Positions 18,361 through 26,680 of a stretch of DNA of 64,000 nt are shown one piece after another; position 1 is the first letter of the stretch; the number at the start of each line of letters is the position of its first letter. The notes under the pieces were generated by a model. It saw only the letters and a program-made list of their open reading frames with translations. It was not told where the DNA came from and did not search any database. Source of the stretch: Spirochaetes bacterium GWE1_32_154 (GTDB lineage: Bacteria > Spirochaetota > GWE2-31-10); assembly GCA_001829315.1 (NCBI GenBank), contig MIAY01000010.1, positions 84,871 to 148,870 of the forward strand, in the 5' to 3' direction. A program made the position numbers and the translations under genes.

Positions 18361-18398
18361 TTATAAGCAAAATCAGGAAAATCTGATTTTGCTTATAA
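18361..18398 (+). terminator. Strong hairpin after the small peptide gene
   Basis: TTATAAGCAAAATCAG (18361-18376) pairs with 18383-18398 over 16 bases without mismatch around a GAAAAT loop. The following CTTTATATAAAAA is only a loose U-tract, so read-through to the lipoprotein genes is likely. Such leaky hairpins often set precursor mRNA above that of processing enzymes. Confidence 0.7.
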
Positions 18399-18451
18399 CT
18401 TTATATAAAAATAGTCTTTTCGTGTAAGCATAATTAAAAAAAGGATAAAAA

Positions 18452-19786
18452 ATGATAATAAAAAAAAGTTTAGCACTAATAACAATGTTTTTTCTGTTTA
18501 GCTGTAATGTACCGGATAATAATGCTCCGGATTTACAATACGAACGGGAAAATACCCCAATTGATAAAATAGCATATACCTGTGCATCAGTTCGTCTTGA
18601 AGAAATGAAAATATCACAATCTGCCGAAAGTTGGACTGATGAAACAAAAATTTCAGAACAATTTTCATTATTTACTCCCGGTATACAAGGTATTTCATAT
18701 TATGAATATAAAGTAAAAACAGGAAATAAAGATGCCGGATACATTGTCGTAAGCAAGACCGAAATGGATATTGAAATACCGGAAATATCAACTGAAGGAA
18801 TTACTCTCACAGAGGAATTCAGGCAGAAAACAGGTAAAAATGATATAAAAATAATACGATATAACTGGACAGACAGTGCTTGTCTTGACATTCAGACAAA
18901 TTCATTAATTGCTTTAAAAAATACGAATGGCATTATCGGTGTTACCAACACAAATAGTACTCAATTAAATACAATATATAATGAAATAAATTGGAAGTAT
19001 GAAATTGAAGTTTTAAAAAATAAACAATTACCCCACCTAAACGGTGACGCATTAAGAAAATACTATGCACAATCAAATAAAAATTTATTAATTGAGCGAT
19101 TAAACGGGTCTGTACCGGTAACAAAAATAGAAGATACCGTATACTTAAGAAATAATTTTTCTAATTCCTCACGAACTCCGGATTGGAGGCAAGTTGATAT
19201 TGATGGAGGGGCTTTACATAACAGAGCAACAGGATGTGGAGCGGTTGCCTGGGCCATAACACTTGGATATTGGAGTGCATTCAAAGGGAAAACAAATCTA
19301 TTTAATGGTCTGAATATAAAAGAACAATATCAATATTATTATTCATATAAAGCAAATTCACCAAAAATTCATAATGGAATAATGGCGTTACGAAATGATT
19401 TAGCATCATGGAATGCAATTGATATGGCAACAGGCACATGGCCGGTTAATATGCCCCGTGTTAGCAGATACATTAATCGTCAACAGTATGGTAATTCAGT
19501 ACGACATACAAATGCCGGAGATTTTAATGGAATCTGGAATGAAATAAATGCTGATAGACCGGTTGTTATGCTAATCAATGCCGTTTCATTCATAGTTCCC
19601 GATCACTATGTTGTAGTTGAAGGTGTTTCTAAGAAATACTGGAGTAATACAAATGCAATTATAAGTCAGGGCTTTTTAGTTAATTATGGAAGTGGCGGGA
19701 CTAGAAAATGGTTATATTCAATAAATTGGGATAATCCATTATCTGTGAAGAATCTTTATGATACGTTCTTCTTATCAATATATTAA
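18452..19786 (+). CDS. Lipoprotein with papain-like (C39_2/C10-type) peptidase signature
   Basis: 444 residues. Lipoprotein signal with lipobox LFSC at about residues 15-18, then a long N-terminal region (about 20-240) without a recognised domain. From about 246, DWRQVDIDGGALHNRATGCGAVAWAITLGYWS gives a candidate nucleophile cysteine in GCGAVA, and DHYVVVEGVSKKYW supplies a candidate histidine, the order seen in C39-like and streptopain-type proteases; an Asn/Asp partner may be in LVNYGSGG. It would face the periplasm or cell surface. It follows the small peptide and hairpin and leads a run of four more genes. Activity and substrate are unknown; processing or binding of the peptide is speculation. 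Confidence 0.65.
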   Translation: MIIKKSLALITMFFLFSCNVPDNNAPDLQYERENTPIDKIAYTCASVRLEEMKISQSAESWTDETKISEQFSLFTPGIQGISYYEYKVKTGNKDAGYIVVSKTEMDIEIPEISTEGITLTEEFRQKTGKNDIKIIRYNWTDSACLDIQTNSLIALKNTNGIIGVTNTNSTQLNTIYNEINWKYEIEVLKNKQLPHLNGDALRKYYAQSNKNLLIERLNGSVPVTKIEDTVYLRNNFSNSSRTPDWRQVDIDGGALHNRATGCGAVAWAITLGYWSAFKGKTNLFNGLNIKEQYQYYYSYKANSPKIHNGIMALRNDLASWNAIDMATGTWPVNMPRVSRYINRQQYGNSVRHTNAGDFNGIWNEINADRPVVMLINAVSFIVPDHYVVVEGVSKKYWSNTNAIISQGFLVNYGSGGTRKWLYSINWDNPLSVKNLYDTFFLSIY

Positions 19787-19806
19787 AAATATACAGGGAG
19801 TACAAA

Positions 19807-20571
19807 GTGAAAAAAATATTAATTTTTTTATTGATATGCGTTACTTTTATTGGTTGCCCTGCATATACACCCCCTGTTGTAGAATGTGAAATTCTGGAAA
19901 CTGAAGTAAAACCAGGTGATTTTGCAACATTATACAGTAAGAAATATTCAATATTCAATGATGACTGGAGTGGAAATGGTGTCGAATCAGCAATCGAACA
20001 GGTTGGAATCATTTGCAATGGTGCATACAAAGAAAATAATCAACTTTTTATAAACTATCTTCATATTCAGGATATGACAATAACAAAAATATCAGGAGAT
20101 ACAGCAACATTTGCAGTACCCTTCAATAGTGTAACAGGTGTTGTATACTTTAGATCAGGATATACAACAAATAAGTTAGCTATTCAATATCCCCAAGAAC
20201 TTGATATGAGTGATGATTCTGTTAGTGTTGGCGATGAAGTAACAATAACAAGTGGAAAAGATTTCTTTGATAAAGACACATTCTCAAAGAAAAAATTGCA
20301 ACAGTTATCTGATATTGGATATAATCTTGTATGGATAACCACGGGTGATAATAATAAATTACCTCTGGACAGAAAGAAGTTGATAATTGAAAAAATTACA
20401 TCAAATTCAGTAACTTTTATAATACCTGAGGAAATGAAAACTGGAACAGTCAATATCATTAATGAAGGCGGATTTGAAAAGTCAAATTATACCGATGAGG
20501 CTTTAATTGTGTGTAAAGCAAATGAAAATGCATTTTATTCAACTAAAAAAGCGTTAGAAATAACGCGCTGA
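19807..20571 (+). CDS. Lipoprotein with IPT/TIG-like beta domains
   Basis: 254 residues with lipobox FIGC (C about 17). The body shows repeated phrases typical of IPT/TIG immunoglobulin-like domains: VKPGDFATLYS at about 37, VSVGDEVTITSGKDF at about 140, and strands such as DTATFAVPFNSVTGVVYF and NSVTFIIPEEMKTGTVNI that mark two repeats. No enzyme motif. GTG start at 19807 with AGGGA upstream; 20 bases after the previous gene. Probably a surface or periplasmic binding partner of the neighbouring lipoproteins; no specific function recognised. Confidence 0.6.
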   Translation: MKKILIFLLICVTFIGCPAYTPPVVECEILETEVKPGDFATLYSKKYSIFNDDWSGNGVESAIEQVGIICNGAYKENNQLFINYLHIQDMTITKISGDTATFAVPFNSVTGVVYFRSGYTTNKLAIQYPQELDMSDDSVSVGDEVTITSGKDFFDKDTFSKKKLQQLSDIGYNLVWITTGDNNKLPLDRKKLIIEKITSNSVTFIIPEEMKTGTVNIINEGGFEKSNYTDEALIVCKANENAFYSTKKALEITR

Positions 20572-20587
20572 TAAACTACAAAACGAC

Positions 20588-20611
20588 ATCCTCCCTAAAA
20601 ATAGGGGGGAT
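20588..20611 (+). promoter_or_regulatory. Hairpin between lipoprotein genes
   Basis: ATCCTCCCTA (20588-20597) pairs with TAGGGGGGAT (20602-20611), ten bases with one G-U and an AAAA loop. No T-run follows. It probably protects or processes the message ahead of the third lipoprotein gene. Confidence 0.55.
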
Positions 20612-20630
20612 ACATATAATGGAGTTACAA

Positions 20631-21437
20631 ATGAAAAAAATACTGATAACGATGCTAATTACTTTATTTCTATCTTGTTCTATCACTGAAAATGTAAATC
20701 TGGATGAAAGTGAAATATCTAAAAAGAAAACTATATTACCGGCCGGATTTGCCACTCCGTGGGTTATAACCGAAATCGAGAAGAAAATGAATGAATTCGG
20801 CTATAAGTCACAGCGACTTGATGCATTAAACGAGTCATATTTGAAAACTTTTTATAGTTATATAATGCTTGAAATATACAAACGCACAATAGAATTTACA
20901 GTAATCAGGGAAGAAAAATATCCTGCTATTTCATCCAATTTAGACATAAAAAACATAGAAAAGGGTGATGTTTTACTTACGGTCAACCGCAATCCTTCTT
21001 TAATGGCACTTGATAATGAAGATACGGTACACCACGCCTTATTATGCACTGCTAAACCGGCATCAGAAAACGATCAGGTGTTTATCACGTCAGATATTGG
21101 AGATGATCAAAGCCTTCAGGTAAAAATGGTTTCTTTGGGATATATAAATTCGTCTGATGATACTGTAATAGTACTACGATTGTATAAAAATAATGTAGAA
21201 ACAATCGAAAAAGCAATAGATTTTGCGATAAGACAAATCGGGAAACCTTACAATATAAATTTTACCAATAAATGGGATGTTCACTCATACTATTGTTCAC
21301 AATTAGTGTGGCGTTCATATTATGAAGCCGGAATTGATATCGATAATAACAGCTTATCGTATAATGATTATGGTCTTGTTTTAGCAAGTGATATATACAG
21401 ATCATCCGAATTATATATTGTGGATTATTCAAATTAA
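20631..21437 (+). CDS. Lipoprotein with permuted papain-like (YiiX/C92-type) domain
   Basis: 268 residues from ATG 20631, chosen over the in-frame ATG at 20619 because GGAG at 20621-20624 fits it and the signal peptide MKKILITMLITLFLSC then begins cleanly, with a lipobox FLSC. The mature part matches the permuted NlpC/P60-like YiiX (C92) fold: GDVLLTVNR near 105, VHHALLC with the candidate His, then IGKPYNINF and YYCSQLVWRSYYEAGI with the candidate Cys. The Cys follows the His in sequence, which marks the permuted order. Members cut amide or acyl bonds. Fifteen bases before the acyltransferase-like gene. Confidence 0.7.
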   Translation: MKKILITMLITLFLSCSITENVNLDESEISKKKTILPAGFATPWVITEIEKKMNEFGYKSQRLDALNESYLKTFYSYIMLEIYKRTIEFTVIREEKYPAISSNLDIKNIEKGDVLLTVNRNPSLMALDNEDTVHHALLCTAKPASENDQVFITSDIGDDQSLQVKMVSLGYINSSDDTVIVLRLYKNNVETIEKAIDFAIRQIGKPYNINFTNKWDVHSYYCSQLVWRSYYEAGIDIDNNSLSYNDYGLVLASDIYRSSELYIVDYSN

Positions 21438-21452
21438 AAATACAGGATAAAT

Positions 21453-22412
21453 ATGAAAAAATTATATAACTATATCAAACTTTTTATAATCAATCTGACT
21501 GCGAAAACACTATCATATTTTGTGTCAGATTCAGTTGATAAAAGATTACTTACCATTCTCAATTTGAGAGCTGTTATTGGAAAGTGTAATTATAGAAAAA
21601 TAGTAACTACTATTGTATTCTACAGAATATATCAGTTTTTATTAGCCCGAAATCTTACGTTACTCAAATATTTTCGATTCAATATCATCAATTATGCTAC
21701 ATTAGAAAAAGCACTACACTGTGCAAATGGTTTATTTATACCGTCTATTTCATTTTCCCTGAATACAGAACTTTTTTATTTTCTATCAAGTCGCGGTTTT
21801 AAAGTCACTTTTGTTTTTAATAATGCAAGCTACCTGGATGGATTTAATACATCAATACAACAATATCAGAAAATTCATGGCGAAGGTTCTTTTACCGGAA
21901 AAATTGTTTTACTTGATGAAACACCCGGAGCTTCAATTGATTCATTAAAAAAAGTAGTTGAAGCATTTCGCTCAAATGAAATTGTAATAAGCTATATTGA
22001 TAATGTAAATACACAAAAAAACAGTACAAAACGGATGAATTATCAATTCCTTGGTATGGAAATGTCGGAATCATCAGGCCTTTTTGAAATAGTCCGAAGA
22101 TTAGGAACTCCGGTTTTACCTGCTGTTGCAATCAATACATCATTTTGTAAAACGAATATTGTATTCCATGATGAATTTTTCTTTGTATATACATTGCCTG
22201 AGTGTTGTGCAATAGCAGAAATTTATAATTTTTTTACATCAATAATACGGCATTATCCTGAAAAATGGTTAAATTGGTATAGTATTAAAAAGAAATATCG
22301 TGATCAATTACAAAGTGAAAATCAAGTTGCTGATAGTATTGAATATAAAAGCAATGGAAGAAAATATACAATTAATATACCATCAGAAGTTATTATTGAG
22401 TCGCTATCATGA
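21453..22412 (+). CDS. LpxL/HtrB-like acyltransferase, catalytically atypical
   Basis: 319 residues with an N-terminal hydrophobic stretch. The C-terminal half carries the LpxL/HtrB (LPLAT) pattern MNYQFLGMEMSESSGLFEIVRRLGTPVLPAVAIN, corresponding to 'FLG..A.T..G...A...G.PVVP', and ends with a PEKWLNWY segment like the usual P..W.W. The catalytic H-x4-D/E motif is missing: the matching place reads SISFSLNTELFYFL. It may be a divergent or non-canonical transferase, or a binding protein. It sits between a C92-type lipoprotein and a PqqD-M50 gene, overlapping the latter by 4 bases, so lipid attachment to a peptide or protein is an attractive but unproved role. Confidence 0.6.
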   Translation: MKKLYNYIKLFIINLTAKTLSYFVSDSVDKRLLTILNLRAVIGKCNYRKIVTTIVFYRIYQFLLARNLTLLKYFRFNIINYATLEKALHCANGLFIPSISFSLNTELFYFLSSRGFKVTFVFNNASYLDGFNTSIQQYQKIHGEGSFTGKIVLLDETPGASIDSLKKVVEAFRSNEIVISYIDNVNTQKNSTKRMNYQFLGMEMSESSGLFEIVRRLGTPVLPAVAINTSFCKTNIVFHDEFFFVYTLPECCAIAEIYNFFTSIIRHYPEKWLNWYSIKKKYRDQLQSENQVADSIEYKSNGRKYTINIPSEVIIESLS

Positions 22413-23257
22413 AAATAGATTCAAATTATATACCGGAATTGAGAAAAGATTTAAAGTATTATTCCGTTGAAAATAATTCAGTTATTATTTATTTAGCAGA
22501 TTCAAAGAGAACATTAAAAGTAACTCAATCTGTTCTTTCAATTTTATTAGAAATTGATGGAAAGAAAACACTAGAAGAAATATATCAGACTAATTTCTAT
22601 GGAATTAAGACATACAGTGATTTTGAGATACTATTTATTGAACTTTTTGATAAGACCCGCATGTTAGAAGAAGAAAAATCTGAAACTTCAGTAGCTCAAT
22701 CGGCATTATGGTTAAGTTGTATATGCATTAATACAAAAATACTAATTTCAATATATAGTATTTTAAAAATCCTTCTGATAAAAAAAATTGTCGTTGCTAT
22801 AATGATGCTTTTTGTATTGTTGAAAATAATTTTTTACTATAATTATCATTCATCGTTTGTATTTGTGTTTAGTTTTAGTATTTCAAAAATCGTTATTTTC
22901 TATCTCATTTTTTTATGTATATTAATTTTTCATGAAATTGGACATTTTTCTGTTTCCCGGCACTATGGCTTGCAGGGGGATGGTATTGGCATCGGTTTGT
23001 ATTATCTGTTACCGGTTTTTTATACGGACATTTCAGAAATGTGGACAATTAATAAACAATATCGTCTTTATATTGATTGTGGAGGTATTTATTTCCAGGT
23101 AATAGCAAGTCTTGTTTTTCATTTTATATTGTTTTTTAATAATTCAACACTTCTTGTAACAGGAATATTGATGAATGATATTGGAATATTAATAAATATT
23201 ATACCTATTGGTCGTTTAGATGGTTACTGGATACTAAAGGATGTAAAAAAAAGTTAG
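22409..23257 (+). CDS. PqqD-like domain fused to M50 (site-2-type) membrane protease
   Basis: 282 residues. Residues 1-85 match a PqqD/RRE-type peptide-binding fold (DLKYYSVENNSVIIYL, then LLEIDGKKTLEEIYQ). From about 100 there are several membrane segments with the zinc motif HEIGH (LIFHEIGHFSVSRHYG) and the distal LDG motif in IPIGRLDGYWILKD, both needed for M50 catalysis. This architecture resembles YydH-type proteases of peptide (RiPP-like) clusters, but it ends just after LDGYWILKD where relatives usually continue through further membrane segments. ATGA overlap with the acyltransferase gene shows coupling. Confidence 0.75.
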   Translation: MKIDSNYIPELRKDLKYYSVENNSVIIYLADSKRTLKVTQSVLSILLEIDGKKTLEEIYQTNFYGIKTYSDFEILFIELFDKTRMLEEEKSETSVAQSALWLSCICINTKILISIYSILKILLIKKIVVAIMMLFVLLKIIFYYNYHSSFVFVFSFSISKIVIFYLIFLCILIFHEIGHFSVSRHYGLQGDGIGIGLYYLLPVFYTDISEMWTINKQYRLYIDCGGIYFQVIASLVFHFILFFNNSTLLVTGILMNDIGILINIIPIGRLDGYWILKDVKKS

Positions 23258-23325
23258 TAAAATTGTAGATACTACAAACATTGATTGACGATGAATAGAA
23301 TTAATAATATCATCTTTTTACGGAA

Positions 23326-23363
23326 GCAAAAATCAAGTACCCTTGATTTTTGCAAGAGCCTCT
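23326..23363. repeat. Copy of the dispersed GCAAGAG repeat, upstream of the GGDEF gene
   Basis: GCAAAAATCAAG (23326-23337) and CTTGATTTTTGC (23342-23353) form a perfect 12-base hairpin, continuing TTTTTGCAAGAGCCTC. The right part (AAGTAC..TTGATTTTTGCAAGAGCCTC) matches the right ends of the copies at 50272-50301 and 53050-53078. It lies between the M50 stop and the real GGDEF start. Confidence 0.75.
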
Positions 23364-23389
23364 ACGGGTTTTTATTACGAGGTATAATT

Positions 23390-24457
23390 GTGAATCATCA
23401 AGTTTCTTTATTATTAATAACAGATTTAATTGCTGAAAAATCAGATTTATTATCATTAGTGCGTGAGAATTCTTTTTCAGGTATACAATTACATGAAATT
23501 GAATCAAATGAGAAATTACTGTCTTCTGACAATGTCTTATTTGTTTTTGAATATTCTGAGAATACTGAAGCTCACATTGTACATATTAAAAATCAGTTAA
23601 AGCAAAAGAAAATATGCAACCCATATTTTATTATTATATCAGATTGTGAAGTTACACTTCAGAAGTCAACAAGCGTTTCTGTATATTCAAAATTAGATTT
23701 TATACAAGGGATCCATGTTTTACTTCCTTTGATTGTTGAAAAAATAATTTATATTGCCCGAATTGATGATTATATCCAGAAGTCATTTAAAATTATTGTA
23801 AATAATGAAATAATTGCTCAGCAGAAGAGTGAAATAGAAATGTTATACAGTGAACTTGAGGTGTTAAGTAAAATAGATCACTTAACCGGAGTACTTAATC
23901 GGAGAGCTTTTTTTGATTCACTTGAGGGAGAGCGAAAAAGAGCATTACGGGATTTATGGAGAATTAGTAAATTTGCTAATTCTGAAGATGATGTAATAGA
24001 AGACGGCGTATCAACTCAATTCGAAATCTTCAATCATCTTGGTAATTTTTCCTGTATTATGCTTGATATTGATTTTTTTAAAAAAATTAATGATACCTAT
24101 GGGCATTTAGTTGGCGACAGAGTTTTAAAAAGAATTGGAGAGTTGCTTAATAAAAATGGTATATTTAGAGATAATGATATAATCGGCAGGTTTGGCGGTG
24201 AGGAATTTGTTGTTATTTTGCCCCAAACAAATAGTGTCGATGCGTTAATTCCTGCTGAGCGATTAAGAAAAATAATTAAGAATGAAGTGTTCTACGATTT
24301 ATCAGGAAATCAGTTTTCCATAACTATCAGTATGGGGATCTCAGAATTTTATATTGGTGATAATAAACCTGAAGACATTGTGGAAAGAGCGGATAAAGCT
24401 CTTTATACTGCCAAGGAAACTGGTCGTGACAAGATTGTTATTTATAAACCATCTTAA
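23390..24457 (+). CDS. Diguanylate cyclase with degenerate receiver-like N-terminus
   Basis: 355 residues from GTG 23390, which has a GAGG site at spacing 7; the open frame extends to 23285 but that part is dispersed-repeat sequence. Residues about 1-125 look like a receiver fold (VSLLLITDLIAEKS...) without the phospho-acceptor aspartates. A short coiled-coil leads to a GGDEF domain: DHLTGVLNRRAF, LDIDFFKKINDTYGH, RFGGEEFVVILPQ, with an intact GGEEF active site making cyclic-di-GMP. An insertion of about 35 residues between the first helix and the LDIDFFK strand is unusual. No RxxD inhibitory site is evident. Confidence 0.88.
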   Translation: MNHQVSLLLITDLIAEKSDLLSLVRENSFSGIQLHEIESNEKLLSSDNVLFVFEYSENTEAHIVHIKNQLKQKKICNPYFIIISDCEVTLQKSTSVSVYSKLDFIQGIHVLLPLIVEKIIYIARIDDYIQKSFKIIVNNEIIAQQKSEIEMLYSELEVLSKIDHLTGVLNRRAFFDSLEGERKRALRDLWRISKFANSEDDVIEDGVSTQFEIFNHLGNFSCIMLDIDFFKKINDTYGHLVGDRVLKRIGELLNKNGIFRDNDIIGRFGGEEFVVILPQTNSVDALIPAERLRKIIKNEVFYDLSGNQFSITISMGISEFYIGDNKPEDIVERADKALYTAKETGRDKIVIYKPS

Positions 24458-24461
24458 TTTT

Positions 24462-25118
24462 TCATTGGGTTGTTAATTTTTTTACAAACTCATCAATTCT
24501 TTTATAATTCAGTTTATATAAACTGGGATTTGCGATAATTTCAACCTGAGTTTTACCGATCTCTTCGATAACTGATAAGTTGTTTTCTTTCAAAGTTGTA
24601 CCCGTTTCTACAAGATCCACAATGAAATCAGATAATTGCAAAATTGGCGCCAACTCTACTGAACCGGTTAATTTAATTATCTCAATAGGGATGCCTTTAT
24701 TAACAAAAAAATCTTTTGTAAATTTAATAAATTTTGTTGCTATTCGTATATCTTTAATAAAATTACCATCTTTTCCGGCATTGTCTAATAAAAATCGTTT
24801 GCTGTCATAACCGGCAATACAAATTCGGGTACTGCCAAATGGTAATGTGCCAAGTCTCATAAATTCAAAATCGCCCTCATAAATAACATCAGAACCGGAT
24901 ATTCCCATATGAGCAACGCCATAATTAACATAAACAGGAACATCACTGTTTTTCACAAATAAAAACCGGTAACCGTTTGGAGGGTCAATATAATCTAACT
25001 TTCTTGATTCTTCTTTTATCACAACACCTTTATTTGCAACAAATTCACTAATCTGATTTTGCAGTCTTCCTTTTGGTATCGCAATATTTATGTAATTATT
25101 ATTATCCATTATCATCAT
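24462..25118 (-). CDS. hisG: ATP phosphoribosyltransferase, short catalytic form
   Basis: First step of histidine synthesis. 218 residues, the short form HisGS that lacks the C-terminal allosteric domain and therefore depends on HisZ, encoded next to it. IAIPKGRLQNQISEF is the N-terminal signature; the PRPP loop is read as DLVETGTTLKENNL. Start is one of a cluster of ATGs (25118, 25115, 25109) with no clear ribosome site, so it is probably coupled to hisZ, whose stop is 4 bases away. The gene ends 4 bases from the convergent GGDEF gene. Confidence 0.93.
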   Translation of the reverse strand: MMIMDNNNYINIAIPKGRLQNQISEFVANKGVVIKEESRKLDYIDPPNGYRFLFVKNSDVPVYVNYGVAHMGISGSDVIYEGDFEFMRLGTLPFGSTRICIAGYDSKRFLLDNAGKDGNFIKDIRIATKFIKFTKDFFVNKGIPIEIIKLTGSVELAPILQLSDFIVDLVETGTTLKENNLSVIEEIGKTQVEIIANPSLYKLNYKRIDEFVKKLTTQ

Positions 25119-25121
25119 CCA

Positions 25122-26204
25122 TTAGTATTTAAGATTTATTTTTTTTCCTGATTTTACTGATTGAATCGCTTTTTGTATATCGCCGGTTACAGTATTATCA
25201 TTAATTTCAATATCAATTGCATTAGAATTACAATCAAACCCTGCATTTAATAACTTTTCCAAAGGATACAGCCAGTAACTAAAACCTACAGCATTTCTTT
25301 CTAACCCTAAATGAGTAAATAATGTATCATAACGACCTCCGGAGACCAAAGGAGATTCGGCACCTTTGGCATAGAGATGAAAAATGATCCCGTTGTAATA
25401 ATTAAGTTCTGATAATTCGGAAGGGTCAATTACAATTTTATTTCCATAACCGAGGTTATTTAGTTGGAGACAAAGTTTTTTAAGTGGTGCAACTGCTATT
25501 TGTGCTTTTTCAGACAGTGGCAAGGCACTAAACTCATCTAATGAACCTATAAAACTTGAAATTAAAATAATATCCTTTTCTAACTGTTTACTGATATTTA
25601 ATTCTTTGACCCTGTCTTTTAACCCCTGAATATTTCTGACCCGTATACATGACAAGAGTTCTGTTACTGTATTGAGTGAAAAATCTTTAAATAACTCATT
25701 ATACAAAGATATGTCACCTATATGAACAAGATAATCAGATAATTTGAGTTCATCGGCAGATTCTAATAATAAAACAAGGATTTCGATTTCTTCATAGGTG
25801 AATTTGGTAGATACAATTTCACATCCGATTTGAAAGTACTCTTCCGGGGAGTCTTTTGCCTGGCAACGAACAATCTGATCTGAATAATAATACTTTAAAG
25901 TTTCTTCAACATTATTACCCCGTGATGCTAATGATTTTGCTGCAAATAAAGTAATATCGTTTCGTAATAAAACAAGATCTCCATCCCTGTTTATAAATCG
26001 GACAGACCCTTTTTTTTGTTTTTCCGATAAAAAATGAGAATAAATATCAAAGTAGTCTATCATGGGAGTTTCAACAGGAAAATAATTCCATTTTTCAAAA
26101 AAGGATGTTAATTTTTTTTCAATGCTATTTCTGAATAATGCTTCTTCTTTGTATAATGGCTTACTACCCGGCGGGGTATGTAGAAAATGTGTTTGATGCT
26201 TCAT
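25122..26204 (-). CDS. hisZ: HisZ, regulatory subunit of ATP phosphoribosyltransferase
   Basis: Histidyl-tRNA synthetase-like protein of 360 residues without the anticodon-binding domain. Class II core motifs are visible as LLRNDITLFAAKS (motif 2 region), the histidine-site phrase LNYYNGIIFHLYAKG and SGGRYDTLFTHLG. It forms a hetero-octamer with HisGS and confers histidine feedback. The gene order hisZ-hisG agrees. ATG at 26204 with an AAGGA site. The other his genes are not in the window. Confidence 0.92.
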   Translation of the reverse strand: MKHQTHFLHTPPGSKPLYKEEALFRNSIEKKLTSFFEKWNYFPVETPMIDYFDIYSHFLSEKQKKGSVRFINRDGDLVLLRNDITLFAAKSLASRGNNVEETLKYYYSDQIVRCQAKDSPEEYFQIGCEIVSTKFTYEEIEILVLLLESADELKLSDYLVHIGDISLYNELFKDFSLNTVTELLSCIRVRNIQGLKDRVKELNISKQLEKDIILISSFIGSLDEFSALPLSEKAQIAVAPLKKLCLQLNNLGYGNKIVIDPSELSELNYYNGIIFHLYAKGAESPLVSGGRYDTLFTHLGLERNAVGFSYWLYPLEKLLNAGFDCNSNAIDIEINDNTVTGDIQKAIQSVKSGKKINLKY

Positions 26205-26240
26205 TGCAGTTTCCTTAATGGATTTTTATAAAAAATAAGT

Positions 26241-26612
26241 TTATATGACTTCTTTAGTGATTTTACTTGGATTTAAAAAAGAAACAGTAGTTATGCTGGA
26301 ATCTTGCCATAAATATTCAGAGTTGCAAATAAAATTCATCATGTATTCCTGATCATCAGGTAAGGACTTTTGCATAATAATCCAACTGACCAGTTCTTTA
26401 ATTGATGATGAATTGATATAACTTAAACCGGTTATGTCAATATTAATTTTCTTAACATTACTACTTACAATTTGTTCGTGTAGTGATTTAAAAAAAGGCG
26501 AAAGAAATTCTCCGGGTGTTGAACTATCTATAGTACCTATTATTTTTAAAGTATCAGCACTAACAATGAACTCTGCACCAAGATAATTAGATTTTGATTC
26601 TGCTAATGACAT
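26241..26612 (-). CDS. STAS-like domain protein
   Basis: 123 residues from ATG 26612, preferred over GTG 26624 because GAGGG lies 5 bases upstream. The centre NVKKINIDITGLSYINSSSIKELVSWI matches the STAS/anti-sigma-antagonist strand-helix, with NSS where a phosphorylatable DSS usually sits. The end EYLWQDSSITTVSFL resembles slr1659-type regulators. It may belong to the RsbU-type pathway of the distant phosphatase at 58014, but nothing in the position links them. It lies 37 bases before hisZ on the same strand. Confidence 0.55.
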   Translation of the reverse strand: MSLAESKSNYLGAEFIVSADTLKIIGTIDSSTPGEFLSPFFKSLHEQIVSSNVKKINIDITGLSYINSSSIKELVSWIIMQKSLPDDQEYMMNFICNSEYLWQDSSITTVSFLNPSKITKEVI

Positions 26613-26680
26613 AATCACCCTCACAAATAATCAGTTTTAATTTATAATAGTACATATTAAAAAAATATTCAATACATAGT

